Source: Xanthomonas sp. (GTDB lineage Bacteria; Pseudomonadota; Gammaproteobacteria; Xanthomonadales; Xanthomonadaceae). Taken from it: a stretch of DNA of 64,000 nt. Under the pieces are notes generated by a model, which saw only the letters and a list, made by a program, of their open reading frames with translations, was not told where the DNA came from and searched no databases. The stretch spans positions 1 to 64,000 of the forward strand of contig JADFDQ010000003.1 of NCBI GenBank assembly GCA_018262705.1. Reading direction: 5' to 3'. Position 1 is the first letter of the stretch. Every line of letters starts with the position of its first letter. Below, in pieces: positions 47,994 to 59,157 of this stretch. The position numbers and the translations under genes were made by a program.

Positions 47994-48029
47994 TGGCCGA
48001 TTCCCCGTGAGGTGGGTGCTGGCGTGCCT

Positions 48030-48422
48030 TCAAATGTCATCCGTGATCGCTCCATTGCGCGCGCCGGCGGCGGCGACCGCCGGCAGTTCATCAAGATCCA
48101 GTTCGGCGTAATTCAGCACCCGCATCAGCATCGGCAGGCTGACGGCAGAGACGCGCCGCACCGGCGTTCCGAGCCGCGCGAGGCGTGCGGCCAGATTGCT
48201 CGGGGTGGCGCCGTACAGATCGGTCAGCACCAGCACGCCCTGACCCTGATCCACCCGGCGCAGGGCCGCGCTGGCTTGCGGAAGCAAGGTCGCAGGATCG
48301 CCGTCGAACGGGACCTCGAACGCTTCGCACGGCAGCGGCAACTTGTGCAGCAGGCGCATGGCGACGCCCACCAGCGCAGAGCCGATGCCTTCGTGGGTGA
48401 TCAACAGGATGCCGACGGACAT
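48030..48422 (-). CDS. PTS EIIA component, mannose family
   Basis: 130 aa stand-alone EIIA-Man fold: MSVGILLITHEGIGSALVGVA with phospho-acceptor His10; VLVLTDLYGATPSN is the conserved DLxGGTP-like loop. No EIIB, EIIC or EIID gene is present in the window, so it probably serves regulation, not sugar uptake. Location between rapZ and ptsH is typical of proteobacteria with incomplete PTS. Confidence 0.93.
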   Translation of the reverse strand: MSVGILLITHEGIGSALVGVAMRLLHKLPLPCEAFEVPFDGDPATLLPQASAALRRVDQGQGVLVLTDLYGATPSNLAARLARLGTPVRRVSAVSLPMLMRVLNYAELDLDELPAVAAAGARNGAITDDI

Positions 48423-48545
48423 GGATACAAGTTAGCAGACGCGGATGGAAGGTTGTAGAAGCGTCGCTTGGTCGCGATCCCGACATCCGGGCTTTGTGCG
48501 CCGGGCGCGCGCCCGCGGGCTTCTACGGTGCCGCACGCTGCACGG

Positions 48546-49415
48546 TCATTCCAGCTCGCGATGGTGCACCGCCACTTCTTCCCAGCCGGACTTGCGGAAA
48601 TGGCGGGCGAGGCGTTCGGCCAGATACACCGAGCGGTGGCGGCCGCCGGTGCAGCCGAAACAGGTGGTGACGTAGCTGCGCGTTTCCGAGCGCAGCTTGG
48701 GCAGCCAGGCGTCGAGGAAGGCTTCGACCTGGGCGACGTAGGTCTCCACGTCGGGCTGGGCGTCGAGGTAGGCCTGGACTTCTGCGTCGCGACCGGACAG
48801 TGGACGCAGCTGCGCATCCCAGTGCGGGTTGGGCAGGACGCGGGTGTCGAACACGAAGTCGGCGTCGGCGGGCACGCCGCGGCGGTAGGCAAACGACTGG
48901 AACAGCAGCGACAGTCCGGCGCCGGCCAGACCGAACTCGGTCAGAACCGCCCGCCGCATCTGGTGCACGTTCATCTCGCTGGTGTCGATCAGCACGTCGG
49001 CGATCTGGCGCATCGGTTTGAGCGCCTGCCGATCCAGCGCGATGGCGTCGGCCAGCGCCAGCCCGAGGTGGCTGAGCGGATGCCGGCGGCGGGTGTCGGC
49101 GTAGCGGCGCAGCAGGATTTCGTCGCGCGCTTCCAGAAACAGCATGCGCGGATTGGCGCCCAGCGCGCCGACCTGCGACAGCGCCGTGGGCACGTCGGAC
49201 AGGTCGCCGAAATTGCGTGCGTCGATGCCGACCGCGATCCGCGCCGGCGCTGCCTCGCTCTCGGTCAGTCGGCGCACGAACTCGGGCAGCAGCTGCGCGG
49301 GCAGGTTGTCGACGCAGTAATACCCGAGATCTTCGATGGCGTGCAGCGCGCCCGACTTGCCGGAGCCGGACATGCCGCTGACGATCACCAGCTCGGGCAG
49401 CGCCTGCGCGTTCAT
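48546..49415 (-). CDS. rapZ: RNase adapter / nucleotide-binding protein RapZ
   Basis: 289 aa. P-loop [26 protein letters not shown] (14-21 for the loop), [40 protein letters not shown], and C-terminal [21 protein letters not shown]. In E. coli RapZ guides RNase E to GlmZ to control glmS; in this group its RNA target is unknown. It overlaps hprK by 4 bp. Confidence 0.96.
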   Translation of the reverse strand: MNAQALPELVIVSGMSGSGKSGALHAIEDLGYYCVDNLPAQLLPEFVRRLTESEAAPARIAVGIDARNFGDLSDVPTALSQVGALGANPRMLFLEARDEILLRRYADTRRRHPLSHLGLALADAIALDRQALKPMRQIADVLIDTSEMNVHQMRRAVLTEFGLAGAGLSLLFQSFAYRRGVPADADFVFDTRVLPNPHWDAQLRPLSGRDAEVQAYLDAQPDVETYVAQVEAFLDAWLPKLRSETRSYVTTCFGCTGGRHRSVYLAERLARHFRKSGWEEVAVHHRELE

Positions 49416-50368
49416 GGCGTGGAGCGCTCCAGGAAATGGCTGTGGCGCGCGAGAAACGCCGCCGCCGGATCGATCCCCTTGCTGCGCAGGATGTGCATGC
49501 GGGTGGCCGCTTCGGTCAGCACGGCGAGGTTGCGACCGGCCATGACCGGCACGGTGATCATCGGCACGTCCAGATCCAGCACCTTGCGCGTTCCGAGATC
49601 GCCGGTCAGTCGTTCCAGCCCGGTTTCGCTGCCCACGCGCGATGGCTTTTCGAGGTGGACGATCATGCGCAGGTACTTGTTGCGCTTGACCGCGGTGTCG
49701 CCGAACATCTGGCGAATGTTGAGCACGCCGAGGCCGCGCAGTTCCAGCATGTCCTGCAGCAGTTCGGGGCAGGTGCCGTCGAGCACGTCGGGGGCGATCT
49801 GGGTGAATTCGGGCGCGTCGTCGGCCACCAGCCGGTGGCCGCGGGTGATCAGTTCCAGCGCCAGTTCGCTCTTGCCGGAACCGGATTCGCCGGTGATCAG
49901 CACGCCGATCGAGTAGATCTCCATGAACACGCCGTGCAGGGTGATGCGCGGTGCCAGCCTGCGCGCCAGCAGGTACTGGATGTGGTTGAGCAGTTCGTGG
50001 CCACGGCGCGACGACACCCACAGCGGGGTGTCGGATTCTTCGGCCGCCAGCCGCAGATCGTCCGGACAGTGCTGGTCGCGGGTGATGACCAGCGCCAGCG
50101 GACCGTAGGCGATGAGCTTCTGGATGGTTTCCCAGCGCTGGCGCGCGTCGAGGTTGTCCAGCCACTCCAGCTCCTCGGAGCCAAGGATCTGAACCTTGTT
50201 CGGGTAGACGGCGTTGAGGTAGCCGGTCAGCGACGGCCGGCGTGCGACGGTATCGACCGCTTCGAGGACGCGCTCGGCCGCGCCGCGCTGTCCCGCCAGC
50301 CAGCGCAGGGCGAGCCGCTCCTGCTGGCTGGCGAACAGTTCTTCGGCGGTAATGCGGGCCGTGCTCAT
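49412..50368 (-). CDS. hprK: HPr kinase/phosphorylase
   Basis: 318 aa. The N-terminal domain is followed by the kinase core with Walker [16 protein letters not shown] (about 160-167), ADDAPEF acidic loop, and the HprK signature [19 protein letters not shown]. It phosphorylates and dephosphorylates HPr on Ser46. In gram-negative bacteria it usually accompanies an EIIA-Man and a regulatory PTS, as here. Confidence 0.95.
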   Translation of the reverse strand: MSTARITAEELFASQQERLALRWLAGQRGAAERVLEAVDTVARRPSLTGYLNAVYPNKVQILGSEELEWLDNLDARQRWETIQKLIAYGPLALVITRDQHCPDDLRLAAEESDTPLWVSSRRGHELLNHIQYLLARRLAPRITLHGVFMEIYSIGVLITGESGSGKSELALELITRGHRLVADDAPEFTQIAPDVLDGTCPELLQDMLELRGLGVLNIRQMFGDTAVKRNKYLRMIVHLEKPSRVGSETGLERLTGDLGTRKVLDLDVPMITVPVMAGRNLAVLTEAATRMHILRSKGIDPAAAFLARHSHFLERSTP

Positions 50369-50425
50369 GGCCCCGTCCGCTGGGCGGCCGGCGTGCGGCT
50401 TGGCGTCGGTCGGGATGGTTCAGGC

Positions 50426-50731
50426 TCACGCATCGCCATGCCGCTGCTCGGTCAATTTTTCCTTGTGCTTGATCAGCAGGCGGTCGATTTTGTCGACCAG
50501 CAGGTCGATCGCCGCGTACATGTCCGGACCGAGCGCGTCGCCGTGCAGGGTGCGGCCGGCCAGGTTCACCGTGGCGATGGCTTTGTGCGAGGGCTTTTCC
50601 AGCGCCAGCTGGACGCGGATTTCGCAGTCCTTGTCGATCCTTCGCTCGAGGCGTTCGAAGCGCTTTTCCACGTAATCGCGCAGGGCGGGCGTGACTTCCA
50701 TTTGCTGGCCATAGACTTCGATCTGCATCAT
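50426..50731 (-). CDS. hpf: ribosome hibernation promoting factor (short HPF/RaiA family)
   Basis: 101 aa: [31 protein letters not shown] and [38 protein letters not shown] define the S30AE fold; the short form lacks the long C-terminal extension. It binds the 30S decoding centre in stationary phase and promotes 100S dimers. It follows rpoN with a 4-bp overlap, a conserved arrangement. Confidence 0.95.
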   Translation of the reverse strand: MMQIEVYGQQMEVTPALRDYVEKRFERLERRIDKDCEIRVQLALEKPSHKAIATVNLAGRTLHGDALGPDMYAAIDLLVDKIDRLLIKHKEKLTEQRHGDA

Positions 50732-52212
50732 GGACCTCCTTCGGCAGTGGGCCGCGAGCCGTGTGGCTGCGGTGCGGACGCGGCGGCGGTGCCGACGCGC
50801 ACGCGTTCGTGGGAGGCCGGGATCTGCAAGGCTTCGCGGTACTTGGCCACCGTTCGCCGTGCGACCGGCACTCCCTCTTTCTTCAACGTATCGGCAAGCT
50901 TGGCATCGGACAAGGGCTTGCGTGGATTTTCATCGGCCACCAGTTTGCGAATACGATCCTGAATGGCGGTGCTGGAGGCGCTGCCGCCGCTGTCGGTGCC
51001 GATGCCGGAGGCAAAAAATGCGCGCAACGTCAGGGTGCCGCGCGGGGTGTGCACGTACTTCCCGGCGACCGCGCGCGAAACCGTGGATTCATGCAATTCC
51101 AGCTGTGTGGCGACTTCGCGCAGGGTGAGCGGATGCAGCGCCTGCGGGCCGAATTCGAGGAATCCGGACTGCGCGCGTACCAGGCAGCGCACGACCCGCA
51201 GCAGGGTTTCGGCGCGCGACTCGAGCGCCTTGAGCAGCCAGCGCGCTTCCTGCAGGTGTCCTCGCAGGTAGTCGGCATCGCTGCCGGACAGGTGCCCGAT
51301 CATGCGCTGGTAATCGCGCTGCAGGCCCACCAGCGGGCGGGCGTCCGGTGCCAGCGCCACCTGCCAGATGCCGTGATGGCGCCAAATGATGCAGTCGGGG
51401 CGGACGTAGGTGCCCGGCGGCAGCGCGCCGTAGCGCGATCCGGGATGCGGGTCGAGGCTCTGCAACAGGGCGACGGCGGTCTGGGCTGCCTCCGGCGTGC
51501 AGTCGAGCAAAGCGCTCAGGCCGAGCGCGCCGGCCTTTGGCAGGCGGTCGAGATGCTGGGCCGCGATCGCGATCGCCAGCGCCCGCCCCGGGGTGTCTTC
51601 GGACAGGGCGCGCAGTTGCAGTTGCAGGCATTCGCAGACGCTGCGGGCGCCGACGCCGACCGGATCGAATTGCTGGATCCGGCACAACACGGACTGCATC
51701 TGCTCGGGCGAGACCTCCAGTTCAGGGCGCAGGCTGGCCGACAGTGCATCGAGATCGTCCTGCAGATAGCCGTCATCGCCGATGGCATCGATCAAGGCCA
51801 CGCCGATGCGGGTGTCGCGCGGACTGAAATGGCCCAGATGCAACTGCCAGAGCAGGTGGTCGAGCAGGGTGTCCTCGGCGGCCGGGTGCGCCGCATCGTT
51901 GTCCGGATTGAATCCCTGCGAATGGGTCGGGTGTTCGGTCCATGGGCCGAACTCAGCGTCGGGCTCCGCTGATGCAGGTTCCTGGGCCTGGATTTCCGCG
52001 GTCGCGCCGGGTTCCGGCGCCGATTCGCCCGCCGCGCTGTCATCGTTCTCGATCCAGTCGAGCAGAGGATTGCTGGCAACAGCTTCGGCGATTTCCGCTT
52101 CCAGCTCGATGCTGGAAAGCTGCAACAGGCGAATCGCCAGACGCACCTGCGGCGTCAGGACGAGCTGTTGCTGGACTCCGGTGGTCAGTCTGGGCTTCAC
52201 GACTGACAGCAT
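50728..52212 (-). CDS. rpoN: RNA polymerase sigma-54 factor
   Basis: 494 aa. Activator-interacting N-terminus [28 protein letters not shown], acidic region II, core-binding domain ([21 protein letters not shown]), and the DNA-recognising RpoN box [10 protein letters not shown] (about 451-460). Compared with E. coli there is an extra Ala/Pro/Gly-rich tail of about 20 residues after [11 protein letters not shown]. It serves enhancer-dependent promoters (nitrogen, pili, flagella). It sits between lptB and hpf. Confidence 0.97.
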   Translation of the reverse strand: MLSVVKPRLTTGVQQQLVLTPQVRLAIRLLQLSSIELEAEIAEAVASNPLLDWIENDDSAAGESAPEPGATAEIQAQEPASAEPDAEFGPWTEHPTHSQGFNPDNDAAHPAAEDTLLDHLLWQLHLGHFSPRDTRIGVALIDAIGDDGYLQDDLDALSASLRPELEVSPEQMQSVLCRIQQFDPVGVGARSVCECLQLQLRALSEDTPGRALAIAIAAQHLDRLPKAGALGLSALLDCTPEAAQTAVALLQSLDPHPGSRYGALPPGTYVRPDCIIWRHHGIWQVALAPDARPLVGLQRDYQRMIGHLSGSDADYLRGHLQEARWLLKALESRAETLLRVVRCLVRAQSGFLEFGPQALHPLTLREVATQLELHESTVSRAVAGKYVHTPRGTLTLRAFFASGIGTDSGGSASSTAIQDRIRKLVADENPRKPLSDAKLADTLKKEGVPVARRTVAKYREALQIPASHERVRVGTAAASAPQPHGSRPTAEGGP

Positions 52213-52249
52213 AGCCGCGAAGGCATTGCGTTGCCGTGCCCGACGGGAG

Positions 52250-52969
52250 TCAGAGCCGGAAGCCTTCCCCGAGGTAGACCCGGCGCACGTCGGGGTTTTC
52301 TAGAAGGTCGGCGGGCGCGCCCTGCGCCAGCACGCTGCCTTCGGCAAGGATGTAGGCGCGGTCGCAGATGCCCAGGGTTTCGCGGACGTTGTGGTCGGTG
52401 ATCAAGACCCCGATGCCGCGTTCGCGCAGGTGGCGCACGATGCGCTGGATTTCGTTGACCGAAATCGGGTCGACCCCGGCAAACGGTTCGTCGAGCAGGA
52501 TCATCCGCGGTTTGCCGGCCAGCGCGCGGGCGATTTCCACGCGCCGCCGTTCGCCGCCGGACAAACTGGCGCCGAGCTGGTCGGTGACGTGGCCGATCTG
52601 CAGTTCGTCGAGCAGCGTGCCGAGTTCCTGCTCGCGTCCGGCTTCGTCGAGATCCGGGCGCAGCTCCAGCACCAGCCGCAGGTTGTTGGCGACGCTCAGT
52701 TTGCGAAAGACCGATGCTTCTTGCGGCAAGTAGCCCAGACCCAGCTGCGCGCGTGCGTACATCGGCCGTTCGGTGATGTCGGTGCCGTCGAGTTCGATCC
52801 GCCCCGCGTCGGCTTCGATCAGGCCGACGATCATGTAAAAACAGGTGGTCTTGCCGGCGCCGTTCGGGCCGAGCAGGCCGACCACTTCGCCCGGCGCCAG
52901 CGTCAGGTCGAAGTCGCGAACGACGTCGCGCCGGCCGTACCGCTTGCGCAGCCCCTGGGCGACCAGCAT
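52250..52969 (-). CDS. lptB: LPS export ABC transporter ATPase LptB
   Basis: 239 aa from the ATG at 52969, overlapping lptA by one base. Walker [18 protein letters not shown]-loop [14 protein letters not shown], signature [18 protein letters not shown], Walker [15 protein letters not shown]-loop [11 protein letters not shown]. It powers extraction of LPS with LptFG (not in this window). Confidence 0.97.
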   Translation of the reverse strand: MLVAQGLRKRYGRRDVVRDFDLTLAPGEVVGLLGPNGAGKTTCFYMIVGLIEADAGRIELDGTDITERPMYARAQLGLGYLPQEASVFRKLSVANNLRLVLELRPDLDEAGREQELGTLLDELQIGHVTDQLGASLSGGERRRVEIARALAGKPRMILLDEPFAGVDPISVNEIQRIVRHLRERGIGVLITDHNVRETLGICDRAYILAEGSVLAQGAPADLLENPDVRRVYLGEGFRL

Positions 52970-53490
52970 CAGGGCGTATCTCCGGCACCGCCCGCGGTGG
53001 GCTTGGGCAGGATGCGCATCCGCACCCGCCCGCCGCCGTCGCCGCCGCTTTCGATCTGGCCGGTCTTGAGGTTGTAGACGACCCGCTGTCCGCTGAGGCT
53101 GCCGCGGGTCTGGTGGATGCTGACATTGCCGGTAAAAACCATGACCTCGTTGCGCATGTCGTAGTCGACATTGGCGGCGGCGGCATCGATGCGGTCGCCG
53201 TCGTCCATCTCCTGCTGCAGGGTGACGCCGCCGCTGAGCAGGGCGCGGCTCGGGTTGCCCTCGGTTTGCGAAATCACGGCCTTGGCCGCCACCACCCTCA
53301 GGGTGCCCTGGGTGATGATGACGTTGCCGGTCAGGGTGCAGCTGGCATTGTTGCCGAGGCCGCAGTCGCTGCGGCTGGCCTCGATGTCCATCGGCTGGCG
53401 GCGGTCGCTGGTGCGTGCGCCGGCCGTGCTGCAAACGGCCAACAGCAGCAGGATGAGCAGGCGGGCAGGGAGTTCAGGGTTTCGGTGCAT
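52969..53490 (-). CDS. lptA: periplasmic LPS-transport protein LptA
   Basis: 173 aa. Signal peptide [25 protein letters not shown], then OstA-type beta-jellyroll: [60 protein letters not shown]. Two Cys residues in the mature N-terminal part could form a disulfide. It bridges LptC to LptD. It overlaps lptC by 17 bp and lptB by 1 bp. Confidence 0.94.
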   Translation of the reverse strand: MHRNPELPARLLILLLLAVCSTAGARTSDRRQPMDIEASRSDCGLGNNASCTLTGNVIITQGTLRVVAAKAVISQTEGNPSRALLSGGVTLQQEMDDGDRIDAAAANVDYDMRNEVMVFTGNVSIHQTRGSLSGQRVVYNLKTGQIESGGDGGGRVRMRILPKPTAGGAGDTP

Positions 53491-54028
53491 AGCGGTTGCG
53501 CACTTGCGAGAGGAGGGAGACCTGCCGACGCTCGAAGTCCGCTTCCAGCCCCGTGCCTTCCATTGTAAGGCCGGGACGGGTGATGGTGACTTTGCCGGCG
53601 GACGTGGCGCGGTTGTGTTCGAGATCCAGGGTCAACTGGTCGGATTCGATGCGGGTTGCCGGCGGCTTGTCGGCCGGGCTTTGCGCGCTGACGCGGCCGC
53701 GCACTTCAAGGCGATCGCCGCCGGCCGGAACGAAACCTTCATCGGCATGGACTTCCCAGTAATGTCCCTGTGAATCGGGAACGAGAAATTGCGGCGTGGT
53801 CAGTTGCATGGTCCGGTCTGTCGAATCGCGCTGCAGAAGCGGTCCGCGCAGGGTGAACAATTCCTTGCCGCGTTTGTCCAGCGAAGTGATTTCATAATCG
53901 CGCAGCACATAGTCCGGGCGCGTGCGCAGGACGCTTTCTTCGACCGGCCGCGACATCCGCCAGACCGACCAGCCGCTGGCGATGGCCGCAACCATCAACA
54001 GCAGAGTCAGGGTGGTGCGCCAGCTCAT
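53474..54028 (-). CDS. lptC: LPS export protein LptC
   Basis: 184 aa from the ATG at 54028; the longer track ORF runs into kdsC. N-terminal membrane anchor MSWRTTLTLLLMVAAIASGWSVW, then the periplasmic jellyroll (PDYVLRDYEITSLDKRGKELFTLRGPLLQR, TRIESDQLTLDLEHNRATSAGKVTITRPG). It takes LPS from LptBFG and passes it to LptA. The C-terminal end overlaps the start of lptA by 17 bp. Confidence 0.92.
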   Translation of the reverse strand: MSWRTTLTLLLMVAAIASGWSVWRMSRPVEESVLRTRPDYVLRDYEITSLDKRGKELFTLRGPLLQRDSTDRTMQLTTPQFLVPDSQGHYWEVHADEGFVPAGGDRLEVRGRVSAQSPADKPPATRIESDQLTLDLEHNRATSAGKVTITRPGLTMEGTGLEADFERRQVSLLSQVRNRYAPKP

Positions 54029-54050
54029 GTGTTTGTTCGCCGGTTCCGGA

Positions 54051-54599
54051 TCATGGGTGTTCCCCGTGCGCAAGGATGGCCTCGAGCTTGCCTTGTGCGT
54101 GCAGCAGCAAATCGCAGACATCGCGCACGGCGCCGCTGCCGGCGCAGCGCGGGGTGATCCAGTGCGCCGCCGGCCGCACCCAGGGGTGGGCGTCGGCCGG
54201 AACGAGGGCAAGGCCGGCGCCGCGCAGCGCCGCAAGATCCGGCAGGTCGTCGCCCATGAACGCCACCGCATCCATTTCGATTGCCAGATCCGCGGCCATG
54301 CGTTCAAGGCAGGCCCGTTTGCCGTGCTCGCCGATGTGGACGCGTTCGATCCCCAGCGCCTTTGCGCGCAGCGTGGTCACTTCACTGGGACGTGCGCTGA
54401 CCAGCGCCACTTCGATCCCGGCGTGTCGCAGCAAGACGACCCCCATGCCGTCCTGCACGTGGAAGCGTTTGCTTTCGCCGCCTTCGCTATCGAAGGTCAG
54501 CCCGCCGTCGGTCAGGGTGCCGTCCACGTCGAGGGCGATCAGCCGGATGCGCGCGGCGCGGTCGAGGACATCCTGCGGATAGTTGAATGGGTTCATCAC
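54051..54599 (-). CDS. kdsC: 3-deoxy-D-manno-octulosonate 8-phosphate phosphatase
   Basis: 182 aa HAD phosphatase of the KdsC type: motif I IALDVDGTLTDGGL (Asp24, Asp26), VALVSARPSEVTTLRAKALG, and motif IV VAFMGDDLPDLAALRGAG. It removes phosphate from Kdo-8-P. It overlaps kdsD by 4 bp. Confidence 0.96.
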   Translation of the reverse strand: MMNPFNYPQDVLDRAARIRLIALDVDGTLTDGGLTFDSEGGESKRFHVQDGMGVVLLRHAGIEVALVSARPSEVTTLRAKALGIERVHIGEHGKRACLERMAADLAIEMDAVAFMGDDLPDLAALRGAGLALVPADAHPWVRPAAHWITPRCAGSGAVRDVCDLLLHAQGKLEAILAHGEHP

Positions 54600-55594
54600 A
54601 CTACCCGTGCGCGCAGCAGATCGTGGACGTTGAGCGCGCCGACCACCCGGCGGTCGCGGTCGATCACGATCAGGGCATTGATCTTGTAGGTCTCCATCAG
54701 CTTTGCCGCTTCCACGGCGAGCGCGTCGGCATCGATGGTCTTGGGCGAGTGGGTCATGACCGCATCGATGCGGGTATGGCGCAGGTCGACGTGGTCATCG
54801 TCGAGGCTGCGGCGCAGGTCGCCGTCGGTGTACAGGCCGAGCAGATGGCCGTCGGCATCGATCACGGCGGTCATGCCCAGACGCTTGCTGCTCATCTCGA
54901 CCAGCGCTTCGCTGATGCTGGCGTCGGGGCCGACCCGCGGCACTTCCTCGCCCACGTGCATGACGTCGGTGATGTGCAGCAGCAGGCGCCGTCCCAGCGC
55001 GCCGGCCGGATGCGAGCGCGCGAAATCGTCGGAGGTGAAGCCGCGCGCTTCCAGCAGCGCGACCGCCAGCGCATCGCCCATGGCGAGGCTGGCGGTGGTG
55101 CTGGAGGTCGGCGCCAGCTTGAGTGGGCAGGCTTCGACCGGCACGCCGACGTCGAGGTGGATATCGGCTTCCTGCGCCAGGGTCGAGTGCGCGTTGCCGG
55201 TCATCGCGATCACCCGGTTGCCCTGCCGGCGCAAGGCGGGCAGCAGCAGCAGGATTTCGTCGCTTTCGCCGGAATAGGACAGGGCCAGCACCACGTCGGC
55301 ATCGGTCACCATGCCCAAATCGCCGTGCGCGGCCTCGCCGGGGTGGACGTAGAACGCCGGGGTGCCGGTGGAGGCCAGGGTCGCGGCGGTCTTGCGCGCC
55401 ACGTGGCCGGATTTGCCCATGCCGGTGCACACCACCCGCCCGTGCGAGGCAAGGATGGTGCGGCAGGCCGTGCTGAAGTGATCGTCGACCCGCTGGCTGA
55501 CAGCGGCCAGGGCCTCGCCCTCGATGGCAAAGACCCGGCGGCCGCTGGTGGCAAAATCGAAACCGTCCGGGTTGGCGCGGCTGGCAAGGGCCAT
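54596..55594 (-). CDS. kdsD: arabinose-5-phosphate isomerase
   Basis: 332 aa. SIS domain (RVVCTGMGKSGHVARKTAATLASTGTPAFYVHPGEAAHGDLG, ALSYSGESDEILLLLPALR, with the His of RSHPAGALGRRLL) and two CBS domains (VMHVGEEVPRVGPDASISEAL; VMTHSPKTIDADALAVEAAKLM). It converts ribulose-5-P to arabinose-5-P, the first step to Kdo. First gene of the minus-strand kdsD-mgtE block; divergent from ibaG, 54 bp apart. Confidence 0.96.
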   Translation of the reverse strand: MALASRANPDGFDFATSGRRVFAIEGEALAAVSQRVDDHFSTACRTILASHGRVVCTGMGKSGHVARKTAATLASTGTPAFYVHPGEAAHGDLGMVTDADVVLALSYSGESDEILLLLPALRRQGNRVIAMTGNAHSTLAQEADIHLDVGVPVEACPLKLAPTSSTTASLAMGDALAVALLEARGFTSDDFARSHPAGALGRRLLLHITDVMHVGEEVPRVGPDASISEALVEMSSKRLGMTAVIDADGHLLGLYTDGDLRRSLDDDHVDLRHTRIDAVMTHSPKTIDADALAVEAAKLMETYKINALIVIDRDRRVVGALNVHDLLRARVV

Positions 55595-55648
55595 GGGCGT
55601 TTCCGTTAAACTTGACGGTTCAGTTTACGCGAGTCCCCCTTCTTTCCC

Positions 55649-57138
<1,490 letters not shown>

Positions 57139-57151
57139 GCGCGGGTGGAAG

Positions 57152-57667
57152 TTATTCGCCCAGCAGGCTGAGGTAGCGGGTTAGATCGTCCGAGCTGAAG
57201 CAGCAGAAAATGATGCGGCGCAGGCTGCGCGACGGATGGGCGCGCACGCTGGCAACCGCGATCCGCGCCGCCGCGTCCTTCGGATAGCCGTAAACGCCGG
57301 TGCTGATCGACGGGAAGGCGAGCGAACGCAGCCCGAGTGCTTTCGCAAGCGCCAGCGAATGGGTGTAGCAGGCGGCCAGCAGTTCCGCTTCGCCCATGCT
57401 GCCGCCTTGCCAAATCGGACCGACGGTGTGGATGACGTGGCGGGCCGACAGCCGGTAGCCGGCGGTGGCTTTGGCCTGCCCGGTGGCGCAGCCGCCAAGG
57501 ATGCGGCATGCCCCCAGCAACTCCGGCCCGGCGGCGCGGTGGATTGCGCCGTCAACCCCGCTGCCGCCGCGCAGCGAGGAGTTTGCCGCGTTGACGATGG
57601 CATCGACGTCGAGCGTGGTGATGTCGGCGCGGATCGCCTCCATCCGCAGTTGCGGCGCACCGTTCAC
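57152..57667 (-). CDS. macro-domain protein (O-acetyl-ADP-ribose deacetylase type)
   Basis: About 171 aa from a GTG at 57667 that overlaps the stop of the upstream L,D-transpeptidase gene as GTGA; the ATG at 57643 would cut into the first strand. Macro fold: [49 protein letters not shown], and [24 protein letters not shown]. This is the YmdB/MacroD-like class that hydrolyses O-acetyl-ADP-ribose or ADP-ribosyl-protein esters. Convergent with murA, 13 bp apart. Confidence 0.92.
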   Translation of the reverse strand: MNGAPQLRMEAIRADITTLDVDAIVNAANSSLRGGSGVDGAIHRAAGPELLGACRILGGCATGQAKATAGYRLSARHVIHTVGPIWQGGSMGEAELLAACYTHSLALAKALGLRSLAFPSISTGVYGYPKDAAARIAVASVRAHPSRSLRRIIFCCFSSDDLTRYLSLLGE

Positions 57668-58152
57668 GGATTGATCTCGATCGGCGTCGGCACCCGCACC
57701 AGGTTCCACAGCGTCGTCATGTCGTCGTTGGACAGGGCGATGCAGCCGTCGGTCCAGTCGGCGGGAATGGCGTAGCTTCCGGTCACGGGAAATCCGTTCG
57801 GTTGCCCATGGATCATGATCGCACCGCCCGGGCTGGCCCCAAGTCGACGGGCGTTGGCGCGGTCTTGCCGATTTGGATAGGAGACGTGGATGGCACGATA
57901 GAACGCGCTGTCGCGTTTCTTGAAGTCCAGCGTGTAGTGGCCTTCCGGCGTGCGCCGGTCGCCCTCGCGCTGCTTGTGCCCGAGCGGATTGCCGCCAAGC
58001 CGGATCGGAAAGCGGTGGATGACGGTGCCATGGCTCAACAAGCTCAGGGTGCGCGCGGTTTTGTCCACCCGCACCAGGTCGATGTGCGCGGTTTGCCCAA
58101 GCGCCAATGTGCTTGCCAGCAGCAGAACCAGGATGAGGAAAAACCTGGGCAT
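57664..58152 (-). CDS. L,D-transpeptidase (YkuD domain), secreted
   Basis: 162 aa. Signal peptide [20 protein letters not shown]; then a YkuD catalytic domain with His115 in IMIHGQPNG and Cys137 in [12 protein letters not shown], the normal HxxxxxC(R/A)-type motif in which the residue after Ser/Gly is Ile rather than Arg. It probably cross-links peptidoglycan or attaches proteins to it. It is coupled by 4-bp overlap with a cytoplasmic macro-domain protein. Confidence 0.92.
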   Translation of the reverse strand: MPRFFLILVLLLASTLALGQTAHIDLVRVDKTARTLSLLSHGTVIHRFPIRLGGNPLGHKQREGDRRTPEGHYTLDFKKRDSAFYRAIHVSYPNRQDRANARRLGASPGGAIMIHGQPNGFPVTGSYAIPADWTDGCIALSNDDMTTLWNLVRVPTPIEINP

Positions 58153-58213
58153 GGGTCACAACTTCCGGGGTCTGAATTCGGGCGCGCGGCAACGCTGATT
58201 TGATCGGCTTGCC

Positions 58214-58699
58214 CTAGTCCGGATCGTGTCCGGATTCGTCCTTGTGGGCGATGGCCTCCATTCCGGTCAGCGCGGCGCTGCGGAATTTCAATGGATCGGC
58301 GATGTAGGGAATCGGCGCATGGGTTCCGCCGGAGCCGGTGATCACCACGCTGCCGTAGTTGAACAGGCGGCCGAGTATGGTCTGGTTGACTTGCAGGCTT
58401 TCGACCTTGCTGTGCTGCAATTCGACCGTGTTGCGGCTGATGAAGCCGAACTTGGCGATGACCCGACTGCTGGTGACCGCAAGTTCGGTCGAACGCACCT
58501 TGATCCAGGCCTTGAGCAGCAGGAATGCCGCACAGGCGAACAGGAGATAGCCCAGCCAAACGAATGGCCCAGTCAGGAGCAGCGACAGCGCGAGTGCGAG
58601 CACGCACCAGAACAACGGAACGAGGTAGATGAACCAGTGGGTGTGGGCCTTGGCGATGACCGCCTCACCCGGCACCAGAACGGATTGGACATAGCTCAC
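58214..58699 (-). CDS. bacterial PH-domain (bPH2/DUF304) membrane protein
   Basis: 161 aa from the GTG at 58699 with AAGGAAA 8 bases upstream; the track TTG start overlaps the MAPEG gene. VLVPGEAVIAKAHTHWFIYLVPL precedes two membrane segments (FWCVLALALSLLLTGPFVW, LGYLLFACAAFLLLKAW). The PH-like domain follows: STELAVTSSRVIAKFGFISRNTVELQHSKVESLQVNQTILGRLFNYGSVVITGSGG. The role of such proteins is not established. Confidence 0.88.
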   Translation of the reverse strand: MSYVQSVLVPGEAVIAKAHTHWFIYLVPLFWCVLALALSLLLTGPFVWLGYLLFACAAFLLLKAWIKVRSTELAVTSSRVIAKFGFISRNTVELQHSKVESLQVNQTILGRLFNYGSVVITGSGGTHAPIPYIADPLKFRSAALTGMEAIAHKDESGHDPD

Positions 58700-58736
58700 G
58701 GGTGGTTTTCCTTGCGTCTGGTTCGGGAATGAATTT

Positions 58737-59129
58737 TCAGCCGCCAACGCGCAGTGCGGCGGACACCATCAGGGCGATGACGCAGACGAAACCGCCAAGC
58801 CAGGCGAGGCTGCGCAGCGCCTGCTGGACGGTGACATAGAAGACTCCGTGCAGGATCCGGAAGCCGATGAAGGCCATCGCCAGCCAGGCCACCCGCTGCG
58901 GATCGACTTGACTGAACTGCGCCATCAGCACCGCTGCTGTAAACGCTGGAAATGCCTCGAAGGCGTTCAAGTGTGCGCTGTAGGCGTTGCGCACGCGGTA
59001 GCCGTCCTGTTTGGCGATCCAGCCGCGCGGATCCTTGTTGTTGTAGCCCGGTGCGCCGCGTTTGGCGATGACGGCCCACAGATAGGGCAGGGCGGCGGCG
59101 ATGACGATGCACCAGTAGGCGATGACCAT
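58737..59129 (-). CDS. MAPEG-family membrane protein
   Basis: 130 aa from the ATG at 59129. Four membrane segments: VIAYWCIVIAAALPYLWAVI, AHLNAFEAFPAFTAAVLMAQF, VAWLAMAFIGFRILHGVFYV, and SLAWLGGFVCVIALMVSAAL. The AHLNAFEAFPAF motif marks the bacterial MAPEG (microsomal glutathione S-transferase-like) family. Enzymatic activity is not shown by sequence. Confidence 0.9.
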   Translation of the reverse strand: MVIAYWCIVIAAALPYLWAVIAKRGAPGYNNKDPRGWIAKQDGYRVRNAYSAHLNAFEAFPAFTAAVLMAQFSQVDPQRVAWLAMAFIGFRILHGVFYVTVQQALRSLAWLGGFVCVIALMVSAALRVGG

Positions 59130-59157
59130 GGCTTGACTCCGGGTGTGGTGTGAGTGG

